Source of the DNA: Dryococelus australis | Taxonomy: Eukaryota > Arthropoda > Insecta > Phasmatodea > Phasmatidae | DNA: 64,000 nucleotides | Assembly: GCA_029891345.1 (NCBI GenBank) | Contig: CM057000.1 | Location: forward strand, 134,753,663-134,817,662 | Direction: 5' to 3' | Shown here: one piece after another, positions 1 through 12,149 of the stretch | How positions within the stretch are numbered: position 1 is the first letter of the stretch | Layout: each line of letters begins with the position of its first letter | Made by a program: the position numbers and the translations under genes | The notes under the pieces: generated by a model | Told to the model about the DNA's origin: nothing | Seen by the model: the letters and a program-made list of their open reading frames with translations, nothing else | Database searches by the model: none

Positions 1-572
1 CTGATTTAAATCATATTCAGAGTTTATGCTGTAAGATATTATTCACCTGGCTGAATCATGTAATTTGTATGTTTTAGTGTGTTATTTACTCATACTGACT
101 AGCTGGATTTTGTTTGGCATGTTTGCACTTTACAACATTGGATGCTCAAATTCTCTCTCTTGTAAATTATATTTCTAAGCTCAAGACACATGTAATTGCA
201 CTTATTATTCATGTAGTAGTTTGAAATTTGTAATTCGATGCATGTGAGTTATTTATACATAGAACATTTTGAATTTCCCTAACATTTTATTGCATTCGAA
301 AAACAGATTTTTTGTCATTACCAAAACATAAATAACATCCTTCAAAGTCGTCTATCTCCCATTACTGTCCACGAGCAATATCCCCCCAACCCAAAAATTA
401 AAATTACACTTATGTCACTCTTAGAAATTGTTTAAACACTCTGAGATTCTCTCGCGTGTTAAATATAGTTGTGAAAATTGCCTATACACGACCCACATCC
501 CTACAAACACCTCAAAATTTGAAAAATTAGCAAAAATGATACTAGGCCCACTCTTGCACTAAACTCTACACC

Positions 573-580
573 TATATAAG
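573..580 (+). promoter_or_regulatory. TATA box inside direct repeat copy 1
   Basis: TATATAAG is followed by a well conserved 'ACATTGCAACCCACCACTCTG' stretch of the repeat and by a C/T-rich start-site-like region about 30 bases downstream. The same arrangement is kept in the second copy at 6732-6739. Conservation between the diverged copies suggests the element's own core promoter rather than a host promoter. Confidence 0.35.
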
Positions 581-689
581 ACATTGCAACCCACCACTCT
601 GGTCAATCGTCTTCAGGCACCACAACGTCAATATCGCACAGAGCTCCTGCGACCCTCACCCAAAAAGAAAGAAAGAATATCAAGAACAA

Positions 690-825
690 ATTAACCCTTT
701 CAATTAATTTAACCACCCATTAAATAAAAATAAGCCTTTCATTAAATTTAACCCTTTTTGATCAACCCTTTCAATCAATTTAATTGACCCTTTGATATCA
801 TATTAACCCTTTCAATCAATCAAAA
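690..825. repeat. Degenerate short tandem motif (TTAACCCTTTCAAT)
   Basis: Five or six imperfect copies of a motif close to TTAACCCTTTCAATCAAT follow each other here. The same block lies at about 6855-7005 in the second direct-repeat copy, so it is part of that element. An AATAAA lies inside it near 724. Confidence 0.5.
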
Positions 826-845
826 GTGAAGTAGGATCAGCACGC

Positions 846-3800
846 CTCTACTACTGGCATTTTTGTAGGATATCGCTAAATAATAAAATAAGTTTTTTAT
901 GCTATCAAGTATAGGATGACACAAAAAATGTTACCACTACCAAGTACAATTTGCTCAAAACATTTCCATGCTAAACAAACACAAGTAAATTCACAATATA
1001 TTTCCAACAATTTTTAACACTAACAAATACAAAATGATACAAAACATTAAACTATTTCAAAAATACACATAGATCCAAAACTTTATGTATAACTATTACA
1101 ACTTGCTCTGAAAAAAACTACAGGATAACACAAAACATTGATTTAAAATATATACAACATTTTTCTCTTTAAAACAAATATTATTTTTTAATTTTAGCAA
1201 CTTCCATGAACAAAGTTTTCATCCATTTTCTTAAAATAGTACCAGATCCCCTTCTTGAACTCTGCTTCCAAGGAGTGATTGTTTCTTACACCCTGGCTTT
1301 AATCTTTCTATTTGCACATAAACATTATACAAGTAGGGGCATGTAAAACATTGCTTTCATCCTAATCAAGATATGATTCAACATAATGAGCATATAGATC
1401 TTCAACACTAGATAGAAGAGATGTGTTTGCAGTCATATGAAACACTGGACATTTCTTGTTGTCACTGCACTGTATGAGCTCGTGTCTCTTTTCATCTCCC
1501 AGAGAAAAGTAAATTACTTTAAAATGAAAAATACTGTCACAGGATTCCATAAATTCTTGTAAAATTACCTTGCACCATAGGGTGTAAGTTATATTGGACT
1601 TTCCTTGTTTGACATTGACATAATGATTTGCAGGATGAAATTACATAATGTTGCTACTATTACATTCAATACTCGACTGAGAAGATTTAGCAAAGAAGAA
1701 TTTATGTATATTGTTAATGTCATTCTCTCTAAATTTGCAAGTTGAAGGGTTAAATTTTATTTTTAGTAATTTTATTGCTTGATGACCTTAACATTTTTTT
1801 TGTTATAATGATATAAAGTAAAAAAATGCATACTTGTATTTCATTGGGTACAATTGGAACGTTGGGATCATTAAACTGAATTAGCCATTTCACATGCATA
1901 TAAATTATACATCAATGGATAAACTAATCCTCCTGGTTCGAAAATAATGTTGTTGATGGACCCTGTCGCAGGTTTCCTTCCAGATAACAGTGATTCCCTG
2001 GTGAGGTCTGGTGAGCAGGTAGTCGATTACTCTGTATCCCCGTTCCTTTTCTATTTCCTCTCTAAGACTTGCAATCATCAAATCTTCTAATGTTGATGGT
2101 GAGTCGCTGTCGGGGCGAAGATATCTCACAGCACAATTATTTCATTCTATTCCTTCACCAAAATTAATGCAGAGACTGTTGTCGAAAGTGTAGCACCAAT
2201 ATTCTTTATCGTTACAGACATGAAGTTATAGAATACCATCATATAGTTTAAAGAACACTCTTCTGTATCCAGTTTGTAGGACCTCGTATATGTCTGTAGG
2301 CTTGAAGATCCTAGCCATTACTTACGATTTTACACTAGGCACACTCCTTTATATAGTCTGCCAGATGTTCTTGCCTTAAAAAACATTGCATTCCCACATG
2401 CCACAGGGAGAGGTTAATTCTTGGCCACCAATGTATATATAATGTCACTTGTTTCATTGATCTGTCCGAACTGTAGTAAGAGAACAGCAACTATACTCCT
2501 GCATAAGATATTTGATTTTCTTCTAGGAGTTGCAATTAGTGATATATCCACTTTGAGATTCAAATTCCAGTTTACCTCTGTTACAAGGTATATTGCTGTC
2601 ATGATGTAAATTATATAAAGGACAATAATTTCGCCTGTAACATACATAGAAATCTTTAAAAGTTTCTGTTGGACTGATTAACAAGAAACACCAATGTTCA
2701 TCTCTGTTGCACATCTGTATCTGTAGTGGACTATCTTCATCTTCAATTCGAAACCACATTAGCCTGAATCCTGAAGTAACACTGGCATACTAAAGTGATG
2801 AGTCGAACCACTCTGCCATAACTGTAGCTCTGCTGTACGATTCTCTCTCTCATTATATAGATAGATGAACTTCCAGTTAAACCTAGTTCTTCAACGACAA
2901 CTTTTTGTAATCAAATGTTACAGACACAAACAATACTCTTCCAAACCTCACAGTCCCACATTCCGAATGGTTTCTTAAAAGTGCACTACTGCCTCGAAAT
3001 TGTGTAATGTGTTCTTTATTATTACATTGTTTCAGTCCAAAGGGTTGTTGTGGTGTTGTGAAATTCTCTGATCAATTTATATTTTATTTGATGAAAACCT
3101 GGTTCTTTGGTTATTTCTGAACTGCGATATTTAAAACATAGGTCCGAGGAAGAAAAGGGCAGTTCGCAGTAAGGTCGCATATTGAAAACAGGTCAGTCTT
3201 CCTCATCATCACACAGCACTCGTTCTGTATACAATCTTTCTCCGAAACTTTTTGCAAAATTCCAATGTTCATTTCCATTACACATCTATGTTTGAAAGGT
3301 ATATGTTTCCTAGAGACTGGAACTATACTTTCTTGTGTCCTCGAAAAATAGTAGAGTACTTCTTCTCAAGAGAGAATATCTCTAATTTTTCGAAATCATA
3401 TGCTACCTGGAACATATCATTTTTCGAAGTTTAATATCTCCATACATAGGTAGTATGTTGGTACAAATATTCTCTTAAAGCTTCACTTTTAAATTGTGTG
3501 CAGAATGTTTTGTCCTCACAGTGATTAGTATTATAGTGTTTTACTATTGAATTAATACTCGAACAGTCGTGATATATTCTAATATTTATTATCTCAACAT
3601 TTGTTGAAGTTTTTAAAATTTCCTTCTGCATTTTTCCAAGCACATGATAATATATCTTTTTGCCATAATAATCAGTTTATGTCTTGTTATTGTACTTGTT
3701 CCATTTTTTATTAATTCTCCCATAGATAACATTTATTTGTAGTAGTATGTTGGTGATATTATATAGTATATTGTTTGTGCAATTAAGGACACTAACTAAC

Positions 3801-4549
3801 TTACCTGCCAATACCCTATGTCACCAGAGTCTCATTTCAGGTTATATATCTGATTAGTCTGTTCCCAAAACAGCACTTTATACTTCAAGTTTTAAATTAT
3901 AACAAGGTCTGGAAGATTTAAAACCTAATTCTTTAGAGTCATTAGCATTGGTTGCATAATAAATAGCAAGTTTCTTAATTACAAAGGAGTTGTCTTGGTA
4001 GTTTACGAAACCCTGAGCGTAGCACATAATTTGTATGCTATTCCTTTATACACTATTTACAAAAAAGTCTCTCTCATATATAAAATTTTATAACATTACA
4101 CTTCTCTCCTTGGAATCTACTTCATCGACTCTGGGATCGTCCATTACTTTATCTGTAATGATGCTAGTTTCAAACAATTGTTACAGCCCGCACAACATAC
4201 AATCCCTCTGAATGTGCTGTAAGTTCTCATCATTATAAACGACAGGCATACTGTAAGGACTGTCTTCACAAGGTGGCCCACAAAATAAATTATGAAATTA
4301 TGAATTCTTTTGGACACTCGCAATTGGTAACATGCTAGACTTTCACATGAACTTACAAGAATTTGGACCTTTTAGTAAAAAGTACGAATAATGTTGATAT
4401 TGCTATTTTGCAACTTCGAAAAACATGATTTCTGACTATATTCATACTGTTTTGTTAAACTCACATCAGAAACTGTTAAAATATTAAATAAATTCAAATA
4501 TATACATTTATGATTCATGGTATAAATTTTGCTGTTGGAAATGTTTGAG
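846..4549. other. AT-rich stretch without recognisable gene
   Basis: No frame longer than 78 codons is open. Several short minus-strand frames (1362-1550, 1905-2129, 2523-2759, 3431-3643) have a coding-like amino-acid mix, and the peptide 'CN..EHW' recurs near 2690 and 3270. This could be an old, heavily decayed minus-strand coding region with internal repeats. I recognise no family in it. Confidence 0.3.
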
Positions 4550-4806
4550 GGAATGCGTTGGATAAGCAGTTAGAACGCTCACCTCCCCAGGTGGGTTATA
4601 CCCTAAAAACACTTTTTTTTCGCAATGTGTGGATGTCGTGTTGACATTGCCATTGGATGGCGGGTTTTATCAGAGATCTCACTTGTTTCCCATAATCTCA
4701 TACGAGCGGCCCGGCACTGCTCCAACGACGAACATTTTCACCTCATCGGTTCTCAAGGCCTCATTGTTAAAAGAGATGGGCAAATCTCTCCCAATATATT
4801 TTCTCT
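4550..4806 (+). mobile_element. Degenerate tRNA-derived SINE
   Basis: A worn tRNA-like head ('TTGGATAAGCAGTTAGAACGC') is followed by the body shared with the other SINEs here: 'GGCGGGTTTTATCAGAGATC', then 'CTCATCGGTTCTCAAGGCCT' and 'CAAATCTCTCC'. It is much more diverged than the copies at 19.9 and 46.4 kb, so it is an older insertion. Confidence 0.6.
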
Positions 4807-4925
4807 CCTATATGTCGAATTGATAGTAAAAAAAAATTCTTAACAAGTGAATAAAATACATCTTGTTTGAATATGTTAAAAAAATAGTTATGTTTTAGCT
4901 ATTTATTAAATTAGTCTTATGACTT

Positions 4926-5017
4926 TTTTTTCTGTTTCCTTTTTCTTTCTCTCCTCTTTTTCCATCTCTTTCTCTCCTTTCTCCTTATCTCTTTGTTTCT
5001 CTCTATATATGGATTTC
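4926..5017 (+). repeat. Polypyrimidine tract
   Basis: About 90 bases consist almost entirely of T and C, with repeated CTCT and TTTC units. It is low-complexity sequence with no clear fixed period. Confidence 0.7.
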
Positions 5018-6173
5018 TTTATTTTATAAGTTTCCTGGATTATAGTTAAACCTGGGGATTATCTCAATACTTATATTGGGAACTGAATTTCAGGGACTTG
5101 GAAATTTTTTCAGTGCTCATATAATCAATATGTTGGGTAAGTTTGAAACGACATCAAGTTAGGCGAAATCTTTCGATGTACATATTCAGAGGGCCATGGG
5201 TCGAAGCAGGGTAGTCAACACTAGAAAAGAGCATGTTCTGAATACTCTAACAGGGGAAGGGCTCGTAGCTGTGAAACCGAAACTACAGGAGAGCTAACTC
5301 TTGAAAAAAATACGGAAAAGCATTCTCAGGGCTAATGCTGGGGTACGTAAAACAGGTTTTTGGAAACACCAGGCTGGATTGATAATGGAGCTCTTCAGAA
5401 AAGTCACCTTTGAGAGTAAGGGTGGGAGTGGTGTGGGGACTTGGGTCGGTTCAGAGGGCGAGAGGTGCAGGGTAAGGTTCAAGGGTAGGATGCGGCTACA
5501 GCCGAGCTGGGTGATGTGAAGCTCTCTAGGCAGTTGTCACCATCTTGCCTTAGTGCCGAAAAAATTGACAATTGCGAGCAGGCCGGGGCCACACTCTGGG
5601 CGGGATGGGTGTTGGGAGCTCTGGATCAATGTGAACTCAGCTATACAGTTGCCACCATCTTCAGTTGGTGACAGAAGCTTGGGCAAGACAGCGGTACACA
5701 GCTCTCTCCCGTTTTCATCGGGCAGGTAGACAGTTGCCAGCCGACAAGCTTACAATTGGGGGTTACCGCAACTACTGACCAGCGACCATCTCTAGTGATA
5801 GCCACAATTTACGTTTTAATATAAAAGTATTTTATCTGGAAAATATTCATTTTCATGTGTTAAGTTAATGTTGTAATAAGATTTTCAATTTTTGTGTTTG
5901 GTAGACGAAAATTTCTAAAATATTTTTTGCGTTAATAAATGTACTCTATTTACATAAATTTGTAGTATGTCCATAATTTTAATTTATAATTTTCTCTTCG
6001 AGGGTGTTTGAGCATTTTTTCCGTTATATATATAAAGTAGTGTGGGATTAAGCTCTACCCAAGTTAGTTATTTTGAAACAAATCATGTGTGGTAAGATTT
6101 TCTATCGTTAATTACTTTCTTATAGATCGTTATATATTTTACTTATTTGAATAGACGTACACTATTGTGGCTG
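5018..6173. other. Intervening sequence, GC-richer between about 5160 and 5790
   Basis: No gene is recognised. Within the GC-richer part a segment close to 'AGCTCTCTAGGCAGTTGTCACCATCTT' near 5519 is echoed near 5636 as 'ACTCAGCTATACAGTTGCCACCATCTT', indicating an old local duplication. The rest is AT-rich and featureless. Confidence 0.3.
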
Positions 6174-7036
6174 GTTTAATACTTATTCAGAGTTTTTGCC
6201 TTATGATATTATTCGCCTGGCTGAATCGTGTAATATTTATGTGTTAATGTGTTATTTATTCATAATGACTACCTGGATTTTGTTTAGTGTGTTTGCACTT
6301 GTCGACATTAGATGTTCAAATTCTCTCTCATGTAAATTATATTTCTAAGCTCGAGACTCACGTAATTGCACTTATTATACATGTAGTCGTTTGAAATTTG
6401 CAATTCGATGCATGTAATATATTCATATATAGAACACTCTGAATTTCTCTAATGTTTAATTGCATTCAGAAAACAGATTATTTGTCATAACTGACATGTG
6501 AATCACATATTTCAAAGTCATCTATATCCCACCACCGTCTACGAGCCATACCCTCCCAAAAAAACATAAAATTTGCACTTAGATCACTCTTAGAAATCGT
6601 TTAAACACTCTGAAATCCTCTCGCGGGTTAAATATATTTGTAAATATTGCCTATATATGACCCACATCCCTACAAACACCTCAAAATTAGAAAAATGATC
6701 CTAGGCCCACTCTTGCACTAATCTCTACAACTATATAAGACATTGCAACCCACCACTCTGGTCATCGCCTACAGAACATCACACCGTCAACATCGTACAG
6801 AGCTCCTGCTATCCCCACCAAAAAGAAAAAAAAGAAAGAAAATCAAGAAAAAATTAATCCTTTCTATAAATTTAGCCCTTTCCATAGATTTAACACTATA
6901 ATTTAATTTAACCCTTTTTATTATCCCTTTCAATTTTGGATAAGCCCTTTCAATCAATCCACCTAACCCTTTGATATCAATTTAATCCTTTCAATCAATC
7001 AAAATTGATGTAGGATTGGCACGTCGCTACTACCGA
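6174..7036. repeat. Long direct repeat, copy 2 (LTR-like)
   Basis: Second copy of the repeat at the left window edge, same strand, with the TATATAAG box at 6732-6739 and the same TTAACCCTTTCAAT-rich tail. Similarity stops abruptly at the 'CTACTAC' segment; downstream sequence is unlike that after copy 1. The left border is uncertain because copy 1 is cut by the window. Confidence 0.7.
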
Positions 7037-7089
7037 TGTCTCAAAAAGGCTGTGTATACAATGCTTCTAAGACATAATGTCAACATGCA

Positions 7090-8460
7090 AATTATGGTTT
7101 CATATGGTAAAATTGTTTAGTAGATATTAAAAACATATTCGAATGATTTATATGGCTACTATTTTGAAAATCAGGTCTGGCCCACTTAAAATATATTGAT
7201 TATTTGGTTTACTACATTACCACTTGTTATCAAATTTTCCAGAAATCTGTTGCTTGTTTCTAGAGATATGACTTACAAATTTGTGTGTTAATGTGGCCCT
7301 ATCTTAGAAAATGGTGCGCGAATGAGACTTTGTGTTGATATGTTTAAAGGTTGTGGTAGATTCTACTAGGGCAAGAACTTAAAGTTTAAGATGATTACGT
7401 GTTTACGATAACACAGCATACTAAACTAAAATGTTAATATGGCCACCATTTCGAAAACAAGTAACTGACCTTCTTAAACCGTCACAGTTTATATATCTGC
7501 CGTGTCACTACTTGTTTACCTAGTTAGTTAGGAATATTTATTGGTTGTTTCAAGAGATATGATAGAACTTTTTTTTTCACATGATACTATCGTACAAGAT
7601 TGTGCACCAAAATAATTTTTATAGACAAACTTGATTGTTGAAATATGCACTGCCAACATGAAAAGTTAAGTTGAGATTTGTTATATGGTTTCGTATATTT
7701 AACAGAAAAAGTTAAAATATGTATATGGTCGCCATTTTGAAAATAAGTATCTCACCCACTTCTATGCCCTACCGTAATACTATTGGTTTGCCAAATTTGA
7801 TAAGAACCGGTGTATGTTTTATTATATGTGGCACGAAAAAATTGTTTTCTTCGTGTAGCGCTACCTTACAAAATGGCGTACATAGTGCCTGTGTGTTTAC
7901 ATGTAAGGTATTAAATATCTTACCAATTTTGTACAATATACTTTCAGTTTACAAAGTCTGATCGAAATTGGTGAAAAAGCATGTTACCTACATGCTTATA
8001 GCTAGGGATAGAAACTTTTCGGGAGTTTATTTCAGGACAAGCTAGACGTCAAACATGTGGGCAGAGTTGACTTTGCAATTGGTTCGCATTTTATTGGACA
8101 CGCCCTGGACGACTCTAAGCCAATATCAGACTTGCAAGGAAACAAGTAGCGAATCCCAAACTGCCAGGTGCGGAGTAACACAAGCAATTGTCTGGGGTAG
8201 CAACCAATGGACAAACAATCGTGGAGTATCCACAGTAATGTGGAGTCTAGCTTACAGGTCATTGAACTCGCGAAATTTTCCTATCCCTATCTATAGCGAA
8301 TTAACCTTAAATATTTTTGTAGCCGATATCTTGAAAATAAGTACCGTATCCACTTTAATCGCATATGTCTGCATGTTCTACCACAGTATTACATATGTGC
8401 CAAATTTGGAAAGAATTGGTTGAGTGGTTTTGGAGATATAACTGGAAACTGATATAGTAT
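7090..8460 (+). repeat. Decayed tandem array of ~290-bp modules
   Basis: A module beginning near 'ATATGGCCACCATTTTGAAAA' and ending near 'GCCAAATTTGGTAAGAATTGG..GGAGATAT' recurs. Its anchor lies at about 7151, 7438, 7723 and 8322. The first steps are about 287 and 285 bp. The last step is about 599 bp, which becomes about 300 bp once the inserted element at 8003-8289 and its target duplication are subtracted. Units are strongly diverged. No protein is encoded. Confidence 0.6.
8003..8289 (-). mobile_element. hAT-type MITE with 8-bp target duplication
   Basis: Termini are TAGGGATAG.. and ..CCTATCCCTA, forming imperfect inverted repeats that also include a TTCGCG-like block. The flanking octamers CTTATAGC and TCTATAGC agree at 6 of 8 positions. 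TAGGG..CCCTA ends and 8-bp duplications are typical of the hAT superfamily. The interior ('GGACAAGCTAGAC', 'GACGACTCTAAGCCAATA') matches the copy at 35963-36259 in the opposite orientation. It has no coding capacity. Confidence 0.75.
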
Positions 8461-8640
8461 GCGGGTACAGCTTATAAAAGAATTAATTTCTCGAAAACGG
8501 GTTGAGTGGTGAGGTTGTATCGTACGAGCGTTAATTAATAGTCACCATTGCATATAAATGTAACTGTTTTATTTATATGGTTTCACAGTGATTCAGCGGG
8601 TAGCATGCGCACTGCGATCGGTGCTCGAATTCCCGCAGAT

Positions 8641-8781
8641 TCACCTGACCGACGCATGAATAAAGTGTTGATGTCCAGGGCAGTGTTTATTTTACATAAG
8701 GTGAAAGAATAAACGGCGTGGATACAAGTAGATCTTAAGCAGGGCTTTCAAAAGTTCTCATTTTGCCGTGAACAGCCTATA
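8641..8781 (-). mobile_element. MITE-A long form, half element
   Basis: Only the end carrying 'AAGCAGGGCTTTCAAAAG' and terminal 'CCGTGAACAGCCTATA' is present, plus the adjacent 'GACCGACGCATGAATAAAGT' interior. The other half is missing, so this is a truncated copy of the family seen whole at 38681-39073. Confidence 0.75.
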
Positions 8782-9095
8782 GTGTTTCTACAATTGCTCA
8801 GAAAACAGTCAAATGCGTATAAGGAACTTCTCAATTTTGTGTAATACCGACGCTAAACATGTCATATTTGTAGCCAGATATGTGGTATTAATTCCATATG
8901 TTATATGGTTTTAAAACTTACAATTCAGTTAATGAATTATACCTTTTTTTTTACAGTGTAACTTCAATGAAAAAAAAAAAAAAAACCTCTAACTTCTTAA
9001 ACTGCAATGGAAGTTTTCATCCCATACACAGTATGGAAATAATACCTCGCATCTGGCTGCAAATATGGGAATGTCGAGCATCGCTACTACCCGAT

Positions 9096-9630
9096 GTTGG
9101 GAACTTCCTTATGCGTTTGACTCATTCCTGAGCAAATCTAGGAACGCCACAAAGTATGCGTGGCAAAATAATTTACCATTCGCGCTCTCTCACTGTGCGT
9201 ATACACTGATGTGATAAATTTACGAATAATTTATTACAGTGTTGATAGCGCCAAAATTTCCCTTGTCCAAAGTTAGAACATAATGTGCGTCAAGTAGTTC
9301 GCCTAATTGCCAATCCAGCTACGTTAGAACGTGTTTAAATAAGGAGTTTTTGACGAAACTATTAAACAAGTCAACAAAATAACTCTACTATAAAATTTTC
9401 AATGAAATATTTCAATATTACAGGTAGATTTTAACCAATGCACATTTTTTTAAAAAATAATTGACAATATATCATGATGAAAACATGAGAACACTAGTTA
9501 ATAATGTTGGGAATTTTAACACACAATTGACTCGTTTCTGAACAAATGTAGGAAAACTGCCATGAATATATGGAGAAAAAAAAGTGTGCAGTGGTACGGT
9601 ACACTTGTGAATACGGTCAAATAAATCAAC
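9096..9630 (+). repeat. Pair of diverged direct repeats
   Basis: 'GATGTTGGGAACTTCC..TGACTCATTCCTGAGCAAATCTAGGAA' at 9096-9145 recurs in altered form at about 9502-9555, with weaker similarity continuing past each. The duplication is about 405 bp apart. No function is apparent. Confidence 0.45.
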
Positions 9631-9994
9631 TCAAATTTTTTTTTCCCCCTTTTTAAATGTAGTCTATTTCTTCAGTAACGTTGGAAATATTCTCAGCTGT
9701 ATATAGAGTCAATAGGTACAGACGCATGCATGCATGCGTACACATGATGTGCCCTAACAGGTGCCAATGAGCGCACGTGCACAAACACACAACTGGCTAA
9801 GACTGTGGAAACTTAAGACGATTGCCCATCAGCGTTTATATTCGCCTTTACAGGACATTTTTTTTTAAAGCTTTGTTGAAGCCGAATGTTGCTGGTGGCA
9901 AGGTTTTTATTAATGGAGCAGTAAATAGTGTGCAAACGAAGTGGAGTTCTGGTGCAGAGTATATTACCAGGTTACTGCAGCCGTGTCGCTTTCT

Positions 9995-10032
9995 AAAGAA
10001 TACTCCCTCTCTCTCGAGAGAGAGTATTCTTT
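9995..10032. repeat. Imperfect palindrome, CTCTCTCGAGAGAG core
   Basis: AAAGAATACTC..CTCTCTC is followed directly by GAGAGAGAGTATTCTTT, giving arms of about 18 bases with a 2-base bulge. Neighbouring sequence holds several CGCGCTCTCTC motifs (also near 9191, 10060, 10550 and 10636). Confidence 0.6.
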
Positions 10033-12149
10033 CGCGCAACTTGGCGAGAGCACTGCTTCGCGCTCTCTCAAGATCTCTATCGGTGAAATTTATACAATCA
10101 CTCTCTCGTTACTCTCCGATGACACGCAGACAGCTGATGCCAAAAAGTGGCGCGTAATAACGTTAAGCTAAAATCATTGTCATTTCTATTGGAAGTACTT
10201 TATATGTTTAAAAATTGCACAAATAATTATAGCACTAACGGAATAACAGATAGCGTATAAAATACTATTTGTTTGAAATATTACAGTTATGTTGCAATAA
10301 AATAACAAAAAATTAGTAGACTTGTCAGAAATCCTTATTTATATATTTGCTGATACATGTTACATATGTTATTTCGTTGCACTTAATGTTTAAAGTTTTG
10401 ACTTACAGGTAAACTATGACGTGGTTTTGGGCCTGAAATCTACTGTAACCTTATTCAAATACTGAAACAATGCAAACAATGCAAACAAATATGGCGCGTG
10501 GTCAATAAGTGCGCGAACACAACTTCGTGCTCTCTCTGTACTCTAACTCATTCGCGCTCTCTCCAGAGAATCGTGACGATCGGAGACATTTTACTCTGAC
10601 GTCATAATGACGTAATCGCGAGAGCAGGAGAGAGCGCTCTCTGGGTCAATTGAGACACGACTTAAATTGCATGTGAAATTTTTTACGTAGGTTAACAAAA
10701 CAGAAACAGTGGAGTGGAGTGGTTAGCAGGAAACATATGGCGTACCATATAAAACCAGTAACGAAACACAAGATGTCCTCAAATTGTAACTCCTGAAGTT
10801 TATTTTAACTGGGTAATCTCGGATCTGGATAGATTAAAATTGAAATCAGATAAACCATCAAGATCACTGAAAATTAATATTTCACGTAACTAGAAATTTC
10901 CAAAACTAGAAGACTTCAAAATCCTAAAACTACACGAAATCCACCTCCCGGCTTTGAAATCCTTGACTCCGAGAGCTGTTTTGAATACTGACTTCTTCTC
11001 CAGAGATGGCTTTTCGCACTTGCGCTCCTGCCTAGTATTCCCCTCCAACACTTACAGCTCCCGTCGTGTGACACACTTGGCTAGTGCGTTAGTGCAGTGG
11101 CAGCCCGTGGAAAGAGAAGAGTGTGTCGGGAAGGTAGGGATGGAAGAACTTAAACCACTTCACAAAGTGGCTTATGTTCGAACTAACCACTTTGGAGGGA
11201 GGGGAAAAAAAAAGAGGTACAAGAAGGGTTTGAGGGAATGGTGTCTCTCGTAGAGAAACGCGGTAATTTATTTATGATATTCTCGAAGTTGACGGAACTT
11301 GCAGTGGTGACAAGGGAAACTAGGGGTGGAGGGGGTTGGGGGGGGGGGGATGGCGAGCTTGGCAGGAACACATCTCGGATGGTCAAAGTTATCTCTTCAC
11401 GCTCGGCAACCTTTTCTTTCCTGGCGATTTGCGGAAAGTGGCGCGCGGGGATGCCAGGACCTGATTTGCATCCGGCGCAGTGCAGCTGTCTGTCAGAGGC
11501 TAGCGCCTAGCACGTATGAATTATACATCCAGACCTTACGTACCCCGAGTTCTGGATACACCGTAGCTTCAAAGGGACTAACCTCTTCCGTGTGGGGGGT
11601 GTGTTCCTCTATGACGTCACTCGCTCACGCAAGGGTTTAAGGCCACGATCCTTCACTTCTACAGCTTTTGAGAGAAATAATTTTTTTTGTACCCAAAAGG
11701 GAGCCGATATTGTAAAATCCTGTCACAATTTTTTTTCAAATTTTTTTTATTACATAGTCAAATTTTTCCAACACAAAAAAAAATGTATACTTTTATCAAA
11801 TTAATTCATCAACGAGAATTTTGTTTATTTAATAATTTGTTAAAATTATGCATTTTCTTGTGTTGAAGAAAATAGACTACATAATAAAAACAATTTTTAA
11901 CAAAATTGTTTGTTGATTTTACACTATCGGCTAACGTTTGGGTACAAAAATTTAATTCTCGCAAAAGCAGACCAGGCAAACCCGGAAATTACTCAAAATT
12001 ACCGCGAGAACATAAACACATTTGTTTTAGTATTACTCAAAATAAACTCATACAAACGGTATTTTATTTTCCCTACTATGGTTATATCGTGTGGTAGCCC
12101 AAGTTTTGTTTTCAATCCGTACATTCTTATTGTGCGTCTGTGAGTGGGT
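10033..12149. other. Mixed-composition stretch without recognisable gene
   Basis: No convincing gene is seen. GC-rich patches lie at about 10540-10650 and 10920-11640, and a G run of about 12 at 11338-11349. Two CRE-like sites lie in it. Reading frames up to about 104 codons overlap one another in different frames and look incidental. Confidence 0.3.
10597..10615. promoter_or_regulatory. Paired CRE-like sites
   Basis: TGACGTCA (10597-10604) is followed after three bases by TGACGTAA (10608-10615), beside a GAGAGCGC-rich patch. The octamer is the classical CREB/ATF target. No adjacent gene start is visible, so function is unproven. Confidence 0.3.

Larger units (their letters stand above)
1..845. 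repeat. Long direct repeat, copy 1 (LTR-like)
   Basis: This stretch matches 6174-7036 base for base over most of its length, with scattered substitutions and small indels, in the same orientation. Both copies end near a shared 'GTAGGAT..GCACG..CTACTAC' segment and diverge after it. The left end runs off the window, so the true start is unknown. Each copy carries a TATATAAG box and a downstream run of 'TTAACCCTTTCAAT' motifs. Spacing of 6.17 kb, orientation and the internal core promoter fit a pair of LTRs around a decayed retrotransposon. No gag or pol frame survives between them, so a plain dispersed repeat is equally possible. Confidence 0.7.

Noticed and set aside
8055..8423. 122-codon plus-strand frame
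   Set aside because: It runs through a hAT MITE into a tandem repeat and cannot be a conserved gene.
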